Assembly: GCA_000827205.1 (NCBI GenBank)
Contig: KN832572.1
Location: forward strand, 451,235-515,234
Source: Plicaturopsis crispa FD-325 SS-3
Lineage: Eukaryota > Basidiomycota > Agaricomycetes > Amylocorticiales > Amylocorticiaceae
Direction of reading: 5' to 3'
Length of the DNA: 64,000 bases
Position 1 is the first letter of the stretch, and each line of letters begins with the position of its first letter. A model generated the notes under the pieces. That model had not been told where the DNA came from. It saw only the letters and a list, made by a program, of their open reading frames with translations, and searched no databases. Both the position numbers and the translations under genes were made by a program. This document shows, in pieces, positions 53,623-64,000 of this stretch.

Positions 53623-56600
53623 CTACATTGACATCGTCGCATATCCGAAACTAGTTCCTTCTAGTCCCCGAGCAATCATAGAGAACTGTTGTGCAGCCTC
53701 TCGGGTTCGTTTCATCGACCGCGACCTACAAATTACAATTGCGTAAGTGAACATGCTACATCGAAAACGCAGGACGGTGCTCACCCAGTGACCGCCTTCA
53801 CAAACTTTTCCTTAGCTTCCGGTCCCGCCTTCGAGGGCACAAAATCATCCTAGGCACGGTCATGTCAGCAGCGGATCGCGTGGGTAGTAGTTGATACACG
53901 TACCGCGAAAAGTATCTCCGCCATCCAGGACTTACCTTCCGCAGGCCAGCGCCCCAAGATCGTCGTCAACAGCTCTATGAGGTTGAGGTTCGCAGAACGA
54001 GGAGCGACGCCCGCGAAGCCAGCGAGTATTGCTCGCATCATGGAGCGGCCGTGACTGTTGATTAGAACAGCCTTTGCGTCCGCTAGCTCGTCGGAGCGGG
54101 AAGTGTAGTTGATTAACGTCGACTGGAGAGGCTACGTTAGCAAGCATTGAGAATGAGATATAATGGCACTGACCAGGAACGTGCACGCAGAAACTAGCGA
54201 GTATCTTTCCTGGAGCGCGAGGGAGCTGATGGCGCATTGCATCAACGTATCAAACAGACCTGGCGGGAGTCTATAGAAAAACGCAACGAAGTGTTGCGCG
54301 AACTGTACATAGAGAACGTTCAGATGTGTACATATCTGCATTGCAAAAAAAATGTACTCACGGTGTCCATGCAGCTGAAAAAGTCCTTGAGTATATCAGG
54401 ATTCTAAAGTCGCATGGCCAAAAATCAGCATAACGCGAATGATGTAGGAGGAACAGAGCTCACCGTTTCCATAGCTCCGGGCTGGGCCAAATAGTTTAAC
54501 GAGATCTGTAACAGCTGGGGCAAGACGCTCGTCACCGTATTCTGCACCTCCTCGTTCGGCGCAGGCTTCATCGGATACGGCCCAATCGACGGAGGGTCGA
54601 GCTGCACAACGAGCATGCTGGACAGCGACAGCCATGTCGCAGTGAGCTGCCGCTGCGACGCTATGCACACAAGTCCTAGCAAAGGCCCGGGCGGAAGAGA
54701 TATTATTGTGGTGTCGGACGGTAATGATGTTATCGACTTGAATAGCTCGCTCAGGGCCTGGAACGAATTTCTCAGTCGATTTTCTCGGCGTTAGCAGTGC
54801 AAGACTTGTGGACGTACGTCGCTGACAGCCGCGTCTGCTGACCATGTCTCGACCGTACTCTTGACGGCGGCGAAGACACTGTCTCGCAGTGTCACCATCC
54901 TTGGATCTTGCCGTGCACGCCTCATCTTCTCGGAAGCCTCTTGTTCTTCCGGAGATGCGTCGAGGACGAGAAGCGAGTCGGTGGTGCCCGTGAGACCTTT
55001 GGCTACACCGGAGAGCGTCTGCAGCTGGAAGATTATCAACGCGCGGGATTCGTCGGGAAGCTGCGCACCCGTTCGTGAGCCGCTATGTTCATGAGTAACA
55101 AAGGAAATAAGTACGTACCTGGGTGGAGGATTGCAGAGCCGCGAATAGCTTTTGCACGACAGGGTTTACGATGGCCTGCACGCGTTCCGGTCAGTGCATG
55201 TACATACGAAGGAGTGATTCAAAATCGGACACACCTCAACGGGAGGGATCTCCTCTTCAGGCGGCAACGCCTGAATAACGCTCGCAATCGACTGGAGTAC
55301 CTTGCTCTTCTCCGTGTCCTGTCACACGGTCCCGCAGTCAGTACCCACCAGGAGAGACGCGCCCAGCACACATACAGGGATGTTAGTCAGACCCGCGTGC
55401 AAGTCCGCGAAAGCGCCAATGTGGGGCGCGAGCGCCGCGCGGTTGGCGTCGCAGATGTCGCGCAGGGAGTTCGCCGCGGGAAAGCTCATGGCGGGCTCGC
55501 CCAACGCGGCTACGACGTACGAGATTGCGTTCATGAGCAGCGATGGGGCTGAGAAGCCCGACGCCGGTTCTGGTGCCGGCTGTGTCGTGAACCACGACGC
55601 GTAGGTTCCTGTCGCGCAACATGGGGTTAATATCGACATTTATAACGAGTTGACGGGAGAATTACCGATGGTCGCGAGCGCTGTGCGCCGGACGCGGTCG
55701 ATGCCGGTGGTGGGTAGACGACCTAAGATGTCGGGACTGAATATCCTGGCGAGGTGCGGCTGAGGCTCCAACGGCACTGCTTCCTGTATCGACATGACGC
55801 AGTGGAGCGTGGCCTCGATTTCCTGGATGACAGCAGTAGAGTTGAGCATGTCAATAACTGTGAAGATGGGTGTATGGTGCGTACCGCCCAGCTTTCGGGG
55901 TCCTGTGTATTCGATAGGCGCTCCACGATATCGTTCACGTAGTAGGCTAGCATGTCGTCTCGAAGAACGTAGTATCTAGAAACGAAAGTCAGGACGAGCC
56001 TGAGTTCGGATAGTGCGGATGACTTACGCGTTGATGAGCGTATCCCCTACGTCTCGTCGATAACTACAATATTCGCATTAGCGCATCGCTCGTACTGAGA
56101 TTGACGCCAACTTGCACTTGGAACTTGTCTCTCTGATCTTTACTCGAAATCAGCCCAGCCCGATCAAAACACGCGCGAGACCTCCGACTCACCCTTAGAC
56201 CACCCATTGCCCCGCGGCGGCCAAACGACCTTCCGCCGCAACACCCGCACGAGCTGGCTGTAAACCGCCTTCGCGACGTCCCAAACCTCCTTCTCCCTGA
56301 CCTCGTCGCGTTTCTGCTCCGCCTCCTCGCCGTCGATGTAAAAATCGGACGCCCACAGCGACTCCTGGAGAAGATACCAGAAGCCGAGCGTCATCTCGCT
56401 CTCGTCCTCGTCGATGCCGTAGTGACCCGGCAGGCCCGTATACGCGAGCAGCAGGCTGAGGAACGTCTGCACGAGACGCGAGCGCGGTGGAGCCGGCGAG
56501 GGGAATGCGAGCGCCGCGGAGGGCGTCGGGGTAGCGACAGTGGGCGACGCGAGGTTGAATGCAATGTACGCGTTTGAGTGGTCGCCCAGCGCGACGAGGA

Positions 56601-57885
56601 GCTTACACAGAGAGTGTGCGACCGCGTCGACGAAGCCGGCTGCGGGTGTGTGGTGAGATGGGTTAGTGCATCGAGGCGGCGAAGGGGGCACGTACTGGTG
56701 ACGGTGTTCTCGACGATTTTGTTGCCCCAGGCCTCGAGCCACATCATGAGGGGCTCAGTCAGGGTTGCGCTTCCTGCGCCGTCGGAGAGCGCGGACCTGC
56801 TCAGGACCTCCTGCAACGCGTCCGACGCGGGCACAAACGTGTCCTCGTCGAATTCGAGGGCGGCGCCGTTTGCTTGGCCGGACACGGGATTGAGGAGGGA
56901 GATGAGAATGGGTATCAGAGGAGTAAGGTCACTAGTTTCGCATTTGATTAGCATGCGCGCAAAATCGAGAAGCAGAGTAACGTACTTGGCGGGGAGAGTC
57001 GAGATCCACGCTTCGAGGCACTTCAGCGCGGATCGGAGCTGGGTTTTGGACCCACTTTGCGACGGCTGCGTGATGCACGTCGTGATCGCCGAGACGACTA
57101 GCGGCACGGCGTCGTGGAGTGATTGCTTCATAGCAGCCCTGGACGCGCCGTCAGTCACATCAACAGCGATGATACAGATGAAAACACGCACTTGCTCGGC
57201 CCTACGAGATCAGCAGTAATGATTTCCTCGGCGGTGATAGAGAGGAAGTCGAGGATGCTTTCGGTGGGGAGATTGCGGGAGGAGAAGAAGGATATCGAGG
57301 ACATGAGCCAGTCCGGCCATTGCGATGGGTGCGTAGGAGCCAGTCTCAGCGCCAGAGACGTGAGCTAGCAAAGTCGTGAACGAGTGTTACAAAACTCTAC
57401 TTTGGACATGCTTACTGCTACGAATAACTTGCGTAGGATGACTTTATTTCGGCCGACTGACGCAGAATGTGCGGTCAATTCGAGGATGAGATCGCGTAGG
57501 GGAATGACGTTGTCCGCGGGGAAAGACTCCCTGAGCACATTCAGCCCTAACTCGGCGCGCACAAACGTAGCCGCACTCACCAATCTCTTGCAATCTTCAC
57601 CTGCGCAGTATGCGCCCCGAAGAACTGCACATTCGGATCCTGGTGCTCGAGGAACGGAATGACGAGGCCCCACGCCTCCGGGCGTTTCTGGATATCAAAC
57701 AGCTCCTGCTGTATTCTTCGCTGCTCGTCTGCAGAGACGGTAGACTGCGTAGGCGCGTAGGCTTGTTGGATGAGCTTTGGGTGCGATCGTCAGTTTGGTG
57801 GCGTCGGAGTGGGCGGGCGACGTACTTGGGCCGCGCGCTCGACGTCGTACGGCAATAAAGCTGGCAGGAAACTAGCAGCGGCCAT
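53623..57885 (-). CDS. Importin-beta family karyopherin, importin-13/Kap122-like (about 1,000 aa)
   Basis: A multi-exon gene (at least 15 exons) from the ATG at 57885 to the TAG at 53623. The N-terminus (LIQQAYAP, KRPEAWGLVIPFL, DPNVQFFGAHTAQVKIARDW) is the importin-beta N-terminal HEAT signature that binds RanGTP. It is followed by helical HEAT repeats throughout: ITAEEIITADLVGPSK, MMWLEAWGNKIVENTV, YYVLRDDMLAYYVNDIVERL, LHAGLTNIP, FVAFFYRLPPGLFDTLMQC. Sequence order best fits the importin-13 / yeast Kap122 (Pdr6) branch rather than Mtr10, though that assignment is from memory of the family. It carries cargo between nucleus and cytoplasm. One intron (56064-56115) appears to use a GC donor. 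Confidence 0.85.
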
Positions 57886-58149
57886 CGTACCGCGTCGGTT
57901 TCGCAGACAAATCTGCCAGCGTGAAGAGCGTTCAGGATGTCCTAGTCGTTTTGTCCAAAGATTTTGCAATTGTGTTCCGGACGCGCGACGGACAATTGAA
58001 GTTCATAGCCGAGAAATGCCACGTGGTGGGACCGTTCCTCGACCTCCCTCGACTCGGACGTCCTCGCGTCCTCCTTCAAAGTGAGTGCAGCTTGACTGGT
58101 TCTATCATATTTGTTCACCTTCACTTATGCGCGTCTACGATCAGTGACC
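57886..58149. other. Promoter region of importin gene
   Basis: Lies upstream of the importin start and the F-box relic. A short open frame on the plus strand has no family similarity. Confidence 0.4.
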
Positions 58150-59290
58150 CGATCCCGCTCTGCTAGATCTCCCGTGCAGATCACCCGCCAATCCTCACTG
58201 CGGTCGACGAATGGGAACGCCCAGCCGCCGTCTAATCATGGCGAGGCTGTTTATAACCAACGACGCGTCCGAAAAAAGGCGCTAAGGCGCGAAGGCCCGA
58301 GAGGGTTTCGAGGCAACGCTACTCGACTTAGCAGCCGCACGATAATACTCCGCCTCGCGCGCACAACGAAACTCCTTCGCGGTATCCGCATGCACTGGCG
58401 CAGCGGCGTCTCAGTCTGTATGACCGCCTTCGCGAATATGCCTGGCGTACTCAGCTGCCCGTCAAACCTGACAGTACACGTGCCTAGCGTTTTGAAAACA
58501 ATGCCGCGTACGTTTTTCGTTTCGTGAATGTGCTTTGTACCGCGGAGAAGCTTACGCGTACAGAGTACTGGTGCTACCTGAGGCCGAACGCGAAAGTGTT
58601 TTGACGGCTGTGCGTACTACGAGGACGAGTTGCTCGTAATTTTTTTCTAATCCCCCCTTCGACTGACTCTCCGCAGTGCTGACCTGCGCGTACCAGAGCT
58701 ATTCGCTACTTGAACCCTGAGTCGCCGTGCTGTACCATTTGTGACCCCGTGGAGCGTCGAAAGCGGAGTAAGTGCCGCAAATCTCGTGGATCTTGTAAGT
58801 GCTGATCGAGTTACCTTGGTAATCGCCGATCCGATTATACGTTTCCTCCTGGGCGACATGAAGGAATTCAACTGCGCGCCTCACGCCTCTTTCCCTGGAG
58901 AGGGGAGCGAGGCATTGATGGAAAAGACGAAGAAAAAATCACGCAAAACCTAAAGGTATGCCCCTTCTATCTCTCGACCGGGGAGTAGTCGTGATCTTAC
59001 AGTTTTCTACAGCACGTCCTACCTTACGAGGACTGGGCTCGCGTGCAAAAAACGAGCGATCCCTGGAGCTGGAAGAAACTCGGCGAGATTGCGGATATAA
59101 CGAGTGAGTTCTCGTCTAGCTGGTGATGGTAGTTTTTTGACGAGCCGCAACATCGACAGCATTGCGCAGAACCTCGTAGATATTGGGTACGAGTGCAACG
59201 CAATAGCGTTCACTCAGACTCGTCCGGCCGAAGGAGATAACCCATTTGTGAACGAAAGTTCAAGCGCAGTGTGAGCAAAAGCAAACCGCC
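58150..59290 (+). pseudogene. Decayed F-box gene copy
   Basis: Fragments in order match the intact gene downstream: the linker (ACGACGCGTCCGAAAAAA), ILRLARTTKLLRGIRM with WRSGVSV, a NAKVF-type fragment near 58590, FLLGDMKEFNCAPHASFPGE, HVLPYEDWARVQK, and a final IAQNLVDIGYE segment. Stops and frame changes interrupt them, and the F-box start (MPLDILFE) is lost. Confidence 0.75.
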
Positions 59291-59792
59291 GTAGAGGTGA
59301 GTACTTTCTACGCCAGTTCGCAACATCCTCGTTTGTGCTGATTAATGCGAATTAGGGACAGGTAGATAATCCAATGCCAGTTTGGACAAGTCGCGCGCGT
59401 CCAGCGTGGGCGCCCTCATCGCGGTGGACAATTTGAATCGATGTCGCGTCGACGGTCGCGAGGTGATCAGGTCGTGGAGCTCGCAGGCTGCCGTTTCATT
59501 CACAAATTCCAAGGCGTGTGCGCTATTTACAGGGCCATCGCGGTCGATGGGTTATGTATAAACACTAGGTACTCCGAGTGGGATGTTAGGGAGAAAGTCT
59601 GCAAAACGAAAGTTGACGCGGGTGCAACTTGCAGAAATTGTGATTTCGAACTCCGTGAAGTAGTTGCGCGGTGCACGTGGACTTTTGATCTACGCGCTCG
59701 TTAAATTACCATTGTTCTCTGTTTTACTTTCACTAAGTCGTCTACGATCTACTCGCACTTCTCCTCTTCCTCTTGTGTTATACTCTGTTACC

Positions 59793-62357
59793 ATGCCTCC
59801 ACGCAGATCGTCTCGCTTGCAAGCTCGCCCTTTGGCGGGCGCATCTGCTCAACAGCCTGTCGATGCTGACGATGGGGCCGACCCGGAAACTCAAGAGCCA
59901 ACGACGCGTCCAAAGAAACGCTCCAAGCGCGCTACTGGAAAGACTGCCGCCGGTGGCACCTCTGGAGAGCAGAAACCGAAATTGAGAGGAAACCGCGGCA
60001 AGCTGGCCAACTTCACAGAAATGCCGCTCGATATTCTATTCGAGGTGCGCATGCATTTATTTTCGCGTGTTCGGTACGGTTGTTGACTAGGTGAACTTGT
60101 GGCATAGATCCTCGAGCACATGCGACCCGTCGACATTCTTCACATCGCCCGGACGACCAAAGCCCTGCGCGGCATCCTCATGTGCCGGCGCACCGCCATT
60201 TCGATATGGAAGGCGGCCTTCTCGAATTGCCCCGACATCCCGGAATGTCCGGACGACTTGAACGAGCCGCAATATGCGAACCTAATGTTTTTGAAGCATT
60301 GTCACGTAAGAGCACTCCTCTTACTTGTCTTCTGCGCGCTTGTGGCTGACATACTCGCAGGGCTGTCTGAAACCGAACGCGAAAGCCTACTGGAGAATAC
60401 GCGCCAGATACTGCTCGCGCTGCGCAGGCGAGAGGTTCGTGGCTTTATTCGTTTTCTACGGTTTGACGCCAGTGTACTTATCCTTCCAAATCGTATAATA
60501 CAGGGCCGTTACATTTGCATCTTTCGGGTCCGACGGACTGTACATTCCAATGCAAGTCATTCCGCCTCGGAGTCGATGTGAGTAGTCTATGATGAGCTCA
60601 AGCCTTCACCCACTCACATCTGGTTTGATTTGGGGCAGCGGAAGTGCGACGCTACATCGCGGGTAGCTCTATAGCAGCTTTCAGGGAAACACTGAATGCC
60701 TTACCCTCCGAAGAGGAAAGACAGGCATTCAAGCAGGCGTGTCAAGAAAGGGAAAGACGAGTTATCCAGGTGCGTCTTAAGATGACACTCGAATCCAGTT
60801 TGAATTGCAGGCTGACTCTCGCATCCCAAAGCATGTTATAGATTGCGAGGAGTGGGTTCGTAAGCAGAAGAATGAGCGATCGCGAGAGCTGGAGGAAATC
60901 CGAGACCGCAGATATAGCCAGTAGGTTCCCCGCGCGTTTTTCAGGACGTGTTCCCACTGACACGCCGTCGCATTTATAGCATTGTCGACAGGCTTTTCGA
61001 CATGGGGTACGAGCCCGAGCGCGATACGATCGAGTCGTCCGCATTCTGGAACCTCCCGCAAGTGAAGCATTCAAAAGAACTAACAGACCGCGGTGTGTAC
61101 CACGCGTCCCGGGATATACTACCTCCTCTTTACTTACGCTCTTCGAGCAGAATGGGAGAGAATATTGCCCGACCTTGTGGCCTACATCACGCAGCAGAAA
61201 GAACAGCGCATACGGTACAATCGACCGTATCGCCTACGTTCCGCAGTCGAAATCGTCAAAACGCTAGTCGAAGCGTATAACATGCGACAGCCCCCCGATC
61301 AGCCTACTCTGGCTGTAGCCGACGTTTGCCTCCTGCCGCCCTTCAAGTCCGTCATCTTGGACACGCCGCCGGACATCGAAATCACCGCCGAGAGCTTCGG
61401 CGATGCCATGGACCTACTGCCTCAGCTCACACCAGCGTGGTTCGAGGCAAGCACCGATCAGCTCGTGGCGCGTATCGCAGAAATCACATCCCACGAGGCA
61501 ACCAGACAGTCACTCGAGCTTGCGACCTCCTGGTTCGGCTGCGCGGCCGCTGTAACCTGCCAGGTCGCACCGCACCACGGCGCTAGCATTATAACACACC
61601 ATCACATGCACTTCTCGTTGCAAAGCGACGTCGAAACAAGGTCAGCGTACGCGGAGTTGAGCTTTGCGTTTGGTGCGCTCAAACATGGTCCGTGGAGACC
61701 GGAGTCGTTCGAGCTCGTACGCGGGGTGCCGGAGCTCGTGCGTGCGTGCGGGCTCGATCCCGAGTCGGCCACCGCTGCGGAAATGGACGCACTCGACCCA
61801 TGGGTAGCATGCCGCGGGTCACGGTGCGCGAAGCCAGTTGAACACGGAGAGGGCAAGGGCGACATCAAGGTATTCAATTGGAGGGCGGCGGTATGTTTTC
61901 TGCCGTATAACCCGCAAATATACACTGACCATGCCACACTGGTTTCGTTGACTCGCCCTGGTCTTGTGTAGGTCCAGCATGCCTTATATACGCACAGGTA
62001 TTCGAGTGCAGCCCCCACTGTCTGGAACATGCTGGATGCGAAACAGACGGAGCACGCCAGGAGCGCAGCACGACCGCAACTGGAAGCTGCTGCAATTGAG
62101 GTGCATGTGTGTATGCGGTGCAGAGAGCGGGTGCCGCGCGGACTCGACAACATGAACCTCTGGCACCACACTCGGGGCATGTGCGTATCGTACTTACCTC
62201 TGGTTCACCGAGAGTCTCATTGTAAAGTTGTCGCAGACATTCGGATGCCAACAGACTCGGGGCGGACTCGAAGCCGGAGGAGTTTGGTATTGTGCATGGC
62301 TTGCCTGCACCACCCCCAAAGAATATCACGCTGCCCGTGTCATTATTTCAGTGTTAA
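59793..62357 (+). CDS. F-box protein (673 aa, 10 exons)
   Basis: Model: join(59793..60044,60108..60305,60361..60434,60504..60577,60639..60769,60811..60920,60980..61092,61151..61890,61972..62180,62237..62357). Basic Ser/Thr-rich N-terminus, then the F-box (about residues 74-120: KLANFTEMPLDILFE, ILEHMRPVDILHIARTTKALRG), which would recruit Skp1 in an SCF ubiquitin ligase. A Cys pair (YCSRC) follows near 170. Residues about 245-300 are charged and helical. The C-terminal part has VHVCMRCRERVP and an H-H near residue 625, a possible zinc-binding site. The last intron was chosen to give a coherent tail (NRLGADSKPEEFG). An alternative acceptor gives a longer end. The target is unknown. Confidence 0.82.
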
Positions 62358-62919
62358 CGGCAGGAGGTGAGTCTGCTATTGACCAGGGGAGCGTTGCGCT
62401 GGCACTGAGTTGTCACAGCAGGTTTTCGAGCATCAGGAAAAAAAGAAATGGGCCATAGCGCCGACCCAGACAATGTGCAGTACACGGTACGCAGTAGCGG
62501 CAGGTAGCACCTCTAAGACCTCTAGTAGTACCTCGTAGAGTAGGACCGCGCTGTGATACTCAATTCTACTAGTACATACCAGATCGGAATCAGTATTCAA
62601 TGTAAGTAGAAAAAGATGGGCGGTGAGCAAGAGGTAGTACTTGAAAATATGATGGTGACGATAAGTCACTGTTTCCTGCAAAATGTGCGAGTCTAAGACA
62701 GTGACGGACATCAGGAAAACCTCAAGTTGCTAATTTGTATGAATTTCTCAAAAAATCGTTGCATATTTACCGAATTTCGAGAACGACGTGAATTCATAAG
62801 GATTTGGAAGATTTTTGTGAGGATTCGGTCTGATCAATAAAGAGTATAGTACATGTATCTGTCCGACCAACAACTAGCCAAGAAGGATGGGCACTCATCG
62901 AGCACTGTACTGCTAGTGA
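62358..62919. other. Intergenic, nothing recognised
   Basis: AT-richer sequence with short frames only. Confidence 0.4.
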
Positions 62920-63057
62920 TGTGCGGGCCTGGCTTGGCCTGAAAGCCCGGGCTTTGGCCTGGCTTTTGCAGGCTCGGGCTCCAACATTTTCAGGCCAGGC
63001 CCAAGCCAAAATATCGGGCTTGGCTTGGGCCTGGCTTTGGCTCAGGCCCGGGCTTAC
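62920..63057. mobile_element. hAT-like GC-rich terminal or miniature element
   Basis: The left end reads TAGTGATGTGCGGGCCTGGC. The right end, reversed, reads CAGTGTAAGCCCGGGCCTGAG. Between them lie dense GGGCCTGG/CCAGGCC motifs in both orientations, as seen at hAT ends. No convincing 8-bp duplication flanks it, so it may be a rearranged remnant. Confidence 0.5.
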
Positions 63058-63104
63058 ACTGTAATCAGGATTTTGTACATACCACATGAACGAGGACAGT
63101 TGGG

Positions 63105-63540
63105 TACAAAGTGCGACCCAGTATCCACTCGGAAAGGTGCTAGTATCTCCTGCGCAGAAGCTCTAAGCTTTAATCACCAGCCCCGACTGGCCAGAGAGCA
63201 AATGTTCAGTGGCGGTGAATATTTGCGGCACAAGACCGCAACACATCTCATATGCCAACCACAACAGCTGGGTACAAGGTAAGACCTGTTGATAGCTCAG
63301 ATGGGTCCTAGAATATATTGTGCAAAAGCTCTTAGCTTTAATCACCAGCCCCGACTGGCCAGAGAGCAAATGTTCAGTGGCGGTGCATATTTGCGGCACA
63401 AGACCGCAACACATCTCACATGCCAACTACAACAGCTGGGTACAAAGTGAGGCTTGTTGATAGCTCAGATGGGTCCTAGAATACATTGTGCAAAAGTACT
63501 AACCCTCAATCATCTCCCCGGGCTGAAGAGATGGCAGATG
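63105..63540. repeat. 168-bp tandem repeat, about 2.5 copies
   Basis: TAATCACCAGCCCCGACTGG begins at 63171 and again at 63339. The linking GATAGCTCAGATGGGTCCTA occurs near 63290 and 63458. Each unit also has CAGCTGGGTACAA. Confidence 0.88.
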
Positions 63541-63593
63541 GTAATCACATAATGCACCGGCAGTAACAAACTAAAAAGCCTTTCTGACAGAAT

Positions 63594-63775
63594 CTATGAA
63601 GTGCGCAGCAAATGCGTCTCAGCCGTGCTGCAATAATAGCGAAGCGACTTGATTAAACTGTACCTATGAAGTGCGCAGCAAATGCGTCTAGTACAGTGGT
63701 AAGTAATGTAATGTAGTGTGGAGAATACTATGAACAACATACCTCAGCCGTGCTGCAATAATAGCGAAGCGACTG
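63594..63775. repeat. Interleaved direct repeats (26 and about 31 bp)
   Basis: CTATGAAGTGCGCAGCAAAT begins at 63594 and at 63664. CTCAGCCGTGCTGCAATAAT begins near 63618 and at 63743. The order is A-B-A-B. Confidence 0.85.
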
Positions 63776-63838
63776 AGGAAAGGAGATAAAGAGAAAAGTT
63801 TGCAAGAGTCCATGAATGCTGACAAAGACTGTGACGTC

Positions 63839-63874
63839 ATGAATTTCGACGCGTTGACTTGTGTCGAAATTCAT
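63839..63874. repeat. Perfect 12-bp inverted repeat with 12-bp loop
   Basis: ATGAATTTCGAC (63839-63850) pairs exactly with GTCGAAATTCAT (63863-63874). Confidence 0.9.
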
Positions 63875-63901
63875 AACCTCATTATAAGACCTTATATTCG
63901 C

Positions 63902-63927
63902 TTATATTCGATTATAATCGAATATAA
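63902..63927. repeat. Perfect 26-bp AT-rich palindrome
   Basis: The sequence is identical to its own reverse complement over all 26 bases, centred on TTATAA. A tRNA B-box-like GGTTCAATTCC follows at about 63943. Confidence 0.9.
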
Positions 63928-64000
63928 TTCCCGGAGGTCCTGGGTTCAATTCCCGCTGGTGGAAAACGTTTTGCAGGCCTGACAGACAAAGGATGTGTGC

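Noticed and set aside
63930-63965. tRNA gene
   Set aside because: Only a T-loop/B-box-like segment is present. The T stem does not pair fully, and no acceptor, D or anticodon arms are found.

Overview
The window is nuclear DNA from a filamentous basidiomycete (Agaricomycetes; Polyporales is my best guess). The evidence is intron-dense genes with about 40-80 nt GT-AG introns, a many-exon mitochondrial aconitase, an ubinuclein/Hpc2 HIR-complex subunit, an importin-13-like karyopherin, Agaricomycete-type F-box and BTB proteins, and a fungal integrase-core (DDE) gene. No bacterial features, rRNA or complete tRNA genes were seen. Exon boundaries were built by hand from splice consensus, phase bookkeeping and comparison of paralogues, so most junctions are predictions.

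Layout. 0-4 kb: two divergent members of a lineage-specific family (family A), interrupted by a 780-N gap that looks like an unmerged contig overlap. 4-9.7 kb: a coiled-coil gene with a HAUS5/augmin-like N-terminus, then aconitase. 10-14 kb: one family B gene with a tandemly duplicated first exon, a deletion scar of a family A gene, and two more family A genes facing tail to tail. 14.5-22 kb: a small unknown gene, a 2.4 kb stretch without a firm gene, then a Cys-rich gene and an integrase-core gene in tandem. 22-25.2 kb: a BTB protein and a SulP sulfate-permease relic lacking both ends. 26.5-31.9 kb: an array of six further family B copies (three intact, three damaged), four of which carry the same upstream promoter block. 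32.5-33.6 kb: short repeats and a roughly 30-copy 23-bp minisatellite. 33.7-37.4 kb: three unknown genes. 38.4-40.6 kb: ubinuclein/Hpc2. 41-46.5 kb: a decayed zone with a dynamin GED fragment, one unknown gene, inverted relics of the Hpc2 5' end and of the 35.8 kb gene, and an F-box pseudogene. 46.6-47.8 kb: two non-autonomous DNA transposons, each with an 8-bp target-site duplication. 48.2-57.9 kb: an MDR oxidoreductase, a single-pass membrane protein and the importin. 58-62.4 kb: an F-box pseudogene beside an intact paralogue. 62.9-64 kb: repeats, palindromes and a hAT-like terminus.

Biology. Conserved housekeeping genes (aconitase, importin, Hpc2, augmin-like) alternate with fast-evolving accessory DNA. 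The most novel content is the two orphan families A and B. Both have a tiny first exon, a variable linker and a strongly conserved C-terminal domain, and both show birth-and-death by local duplication. I recognise neither family and assign no function.
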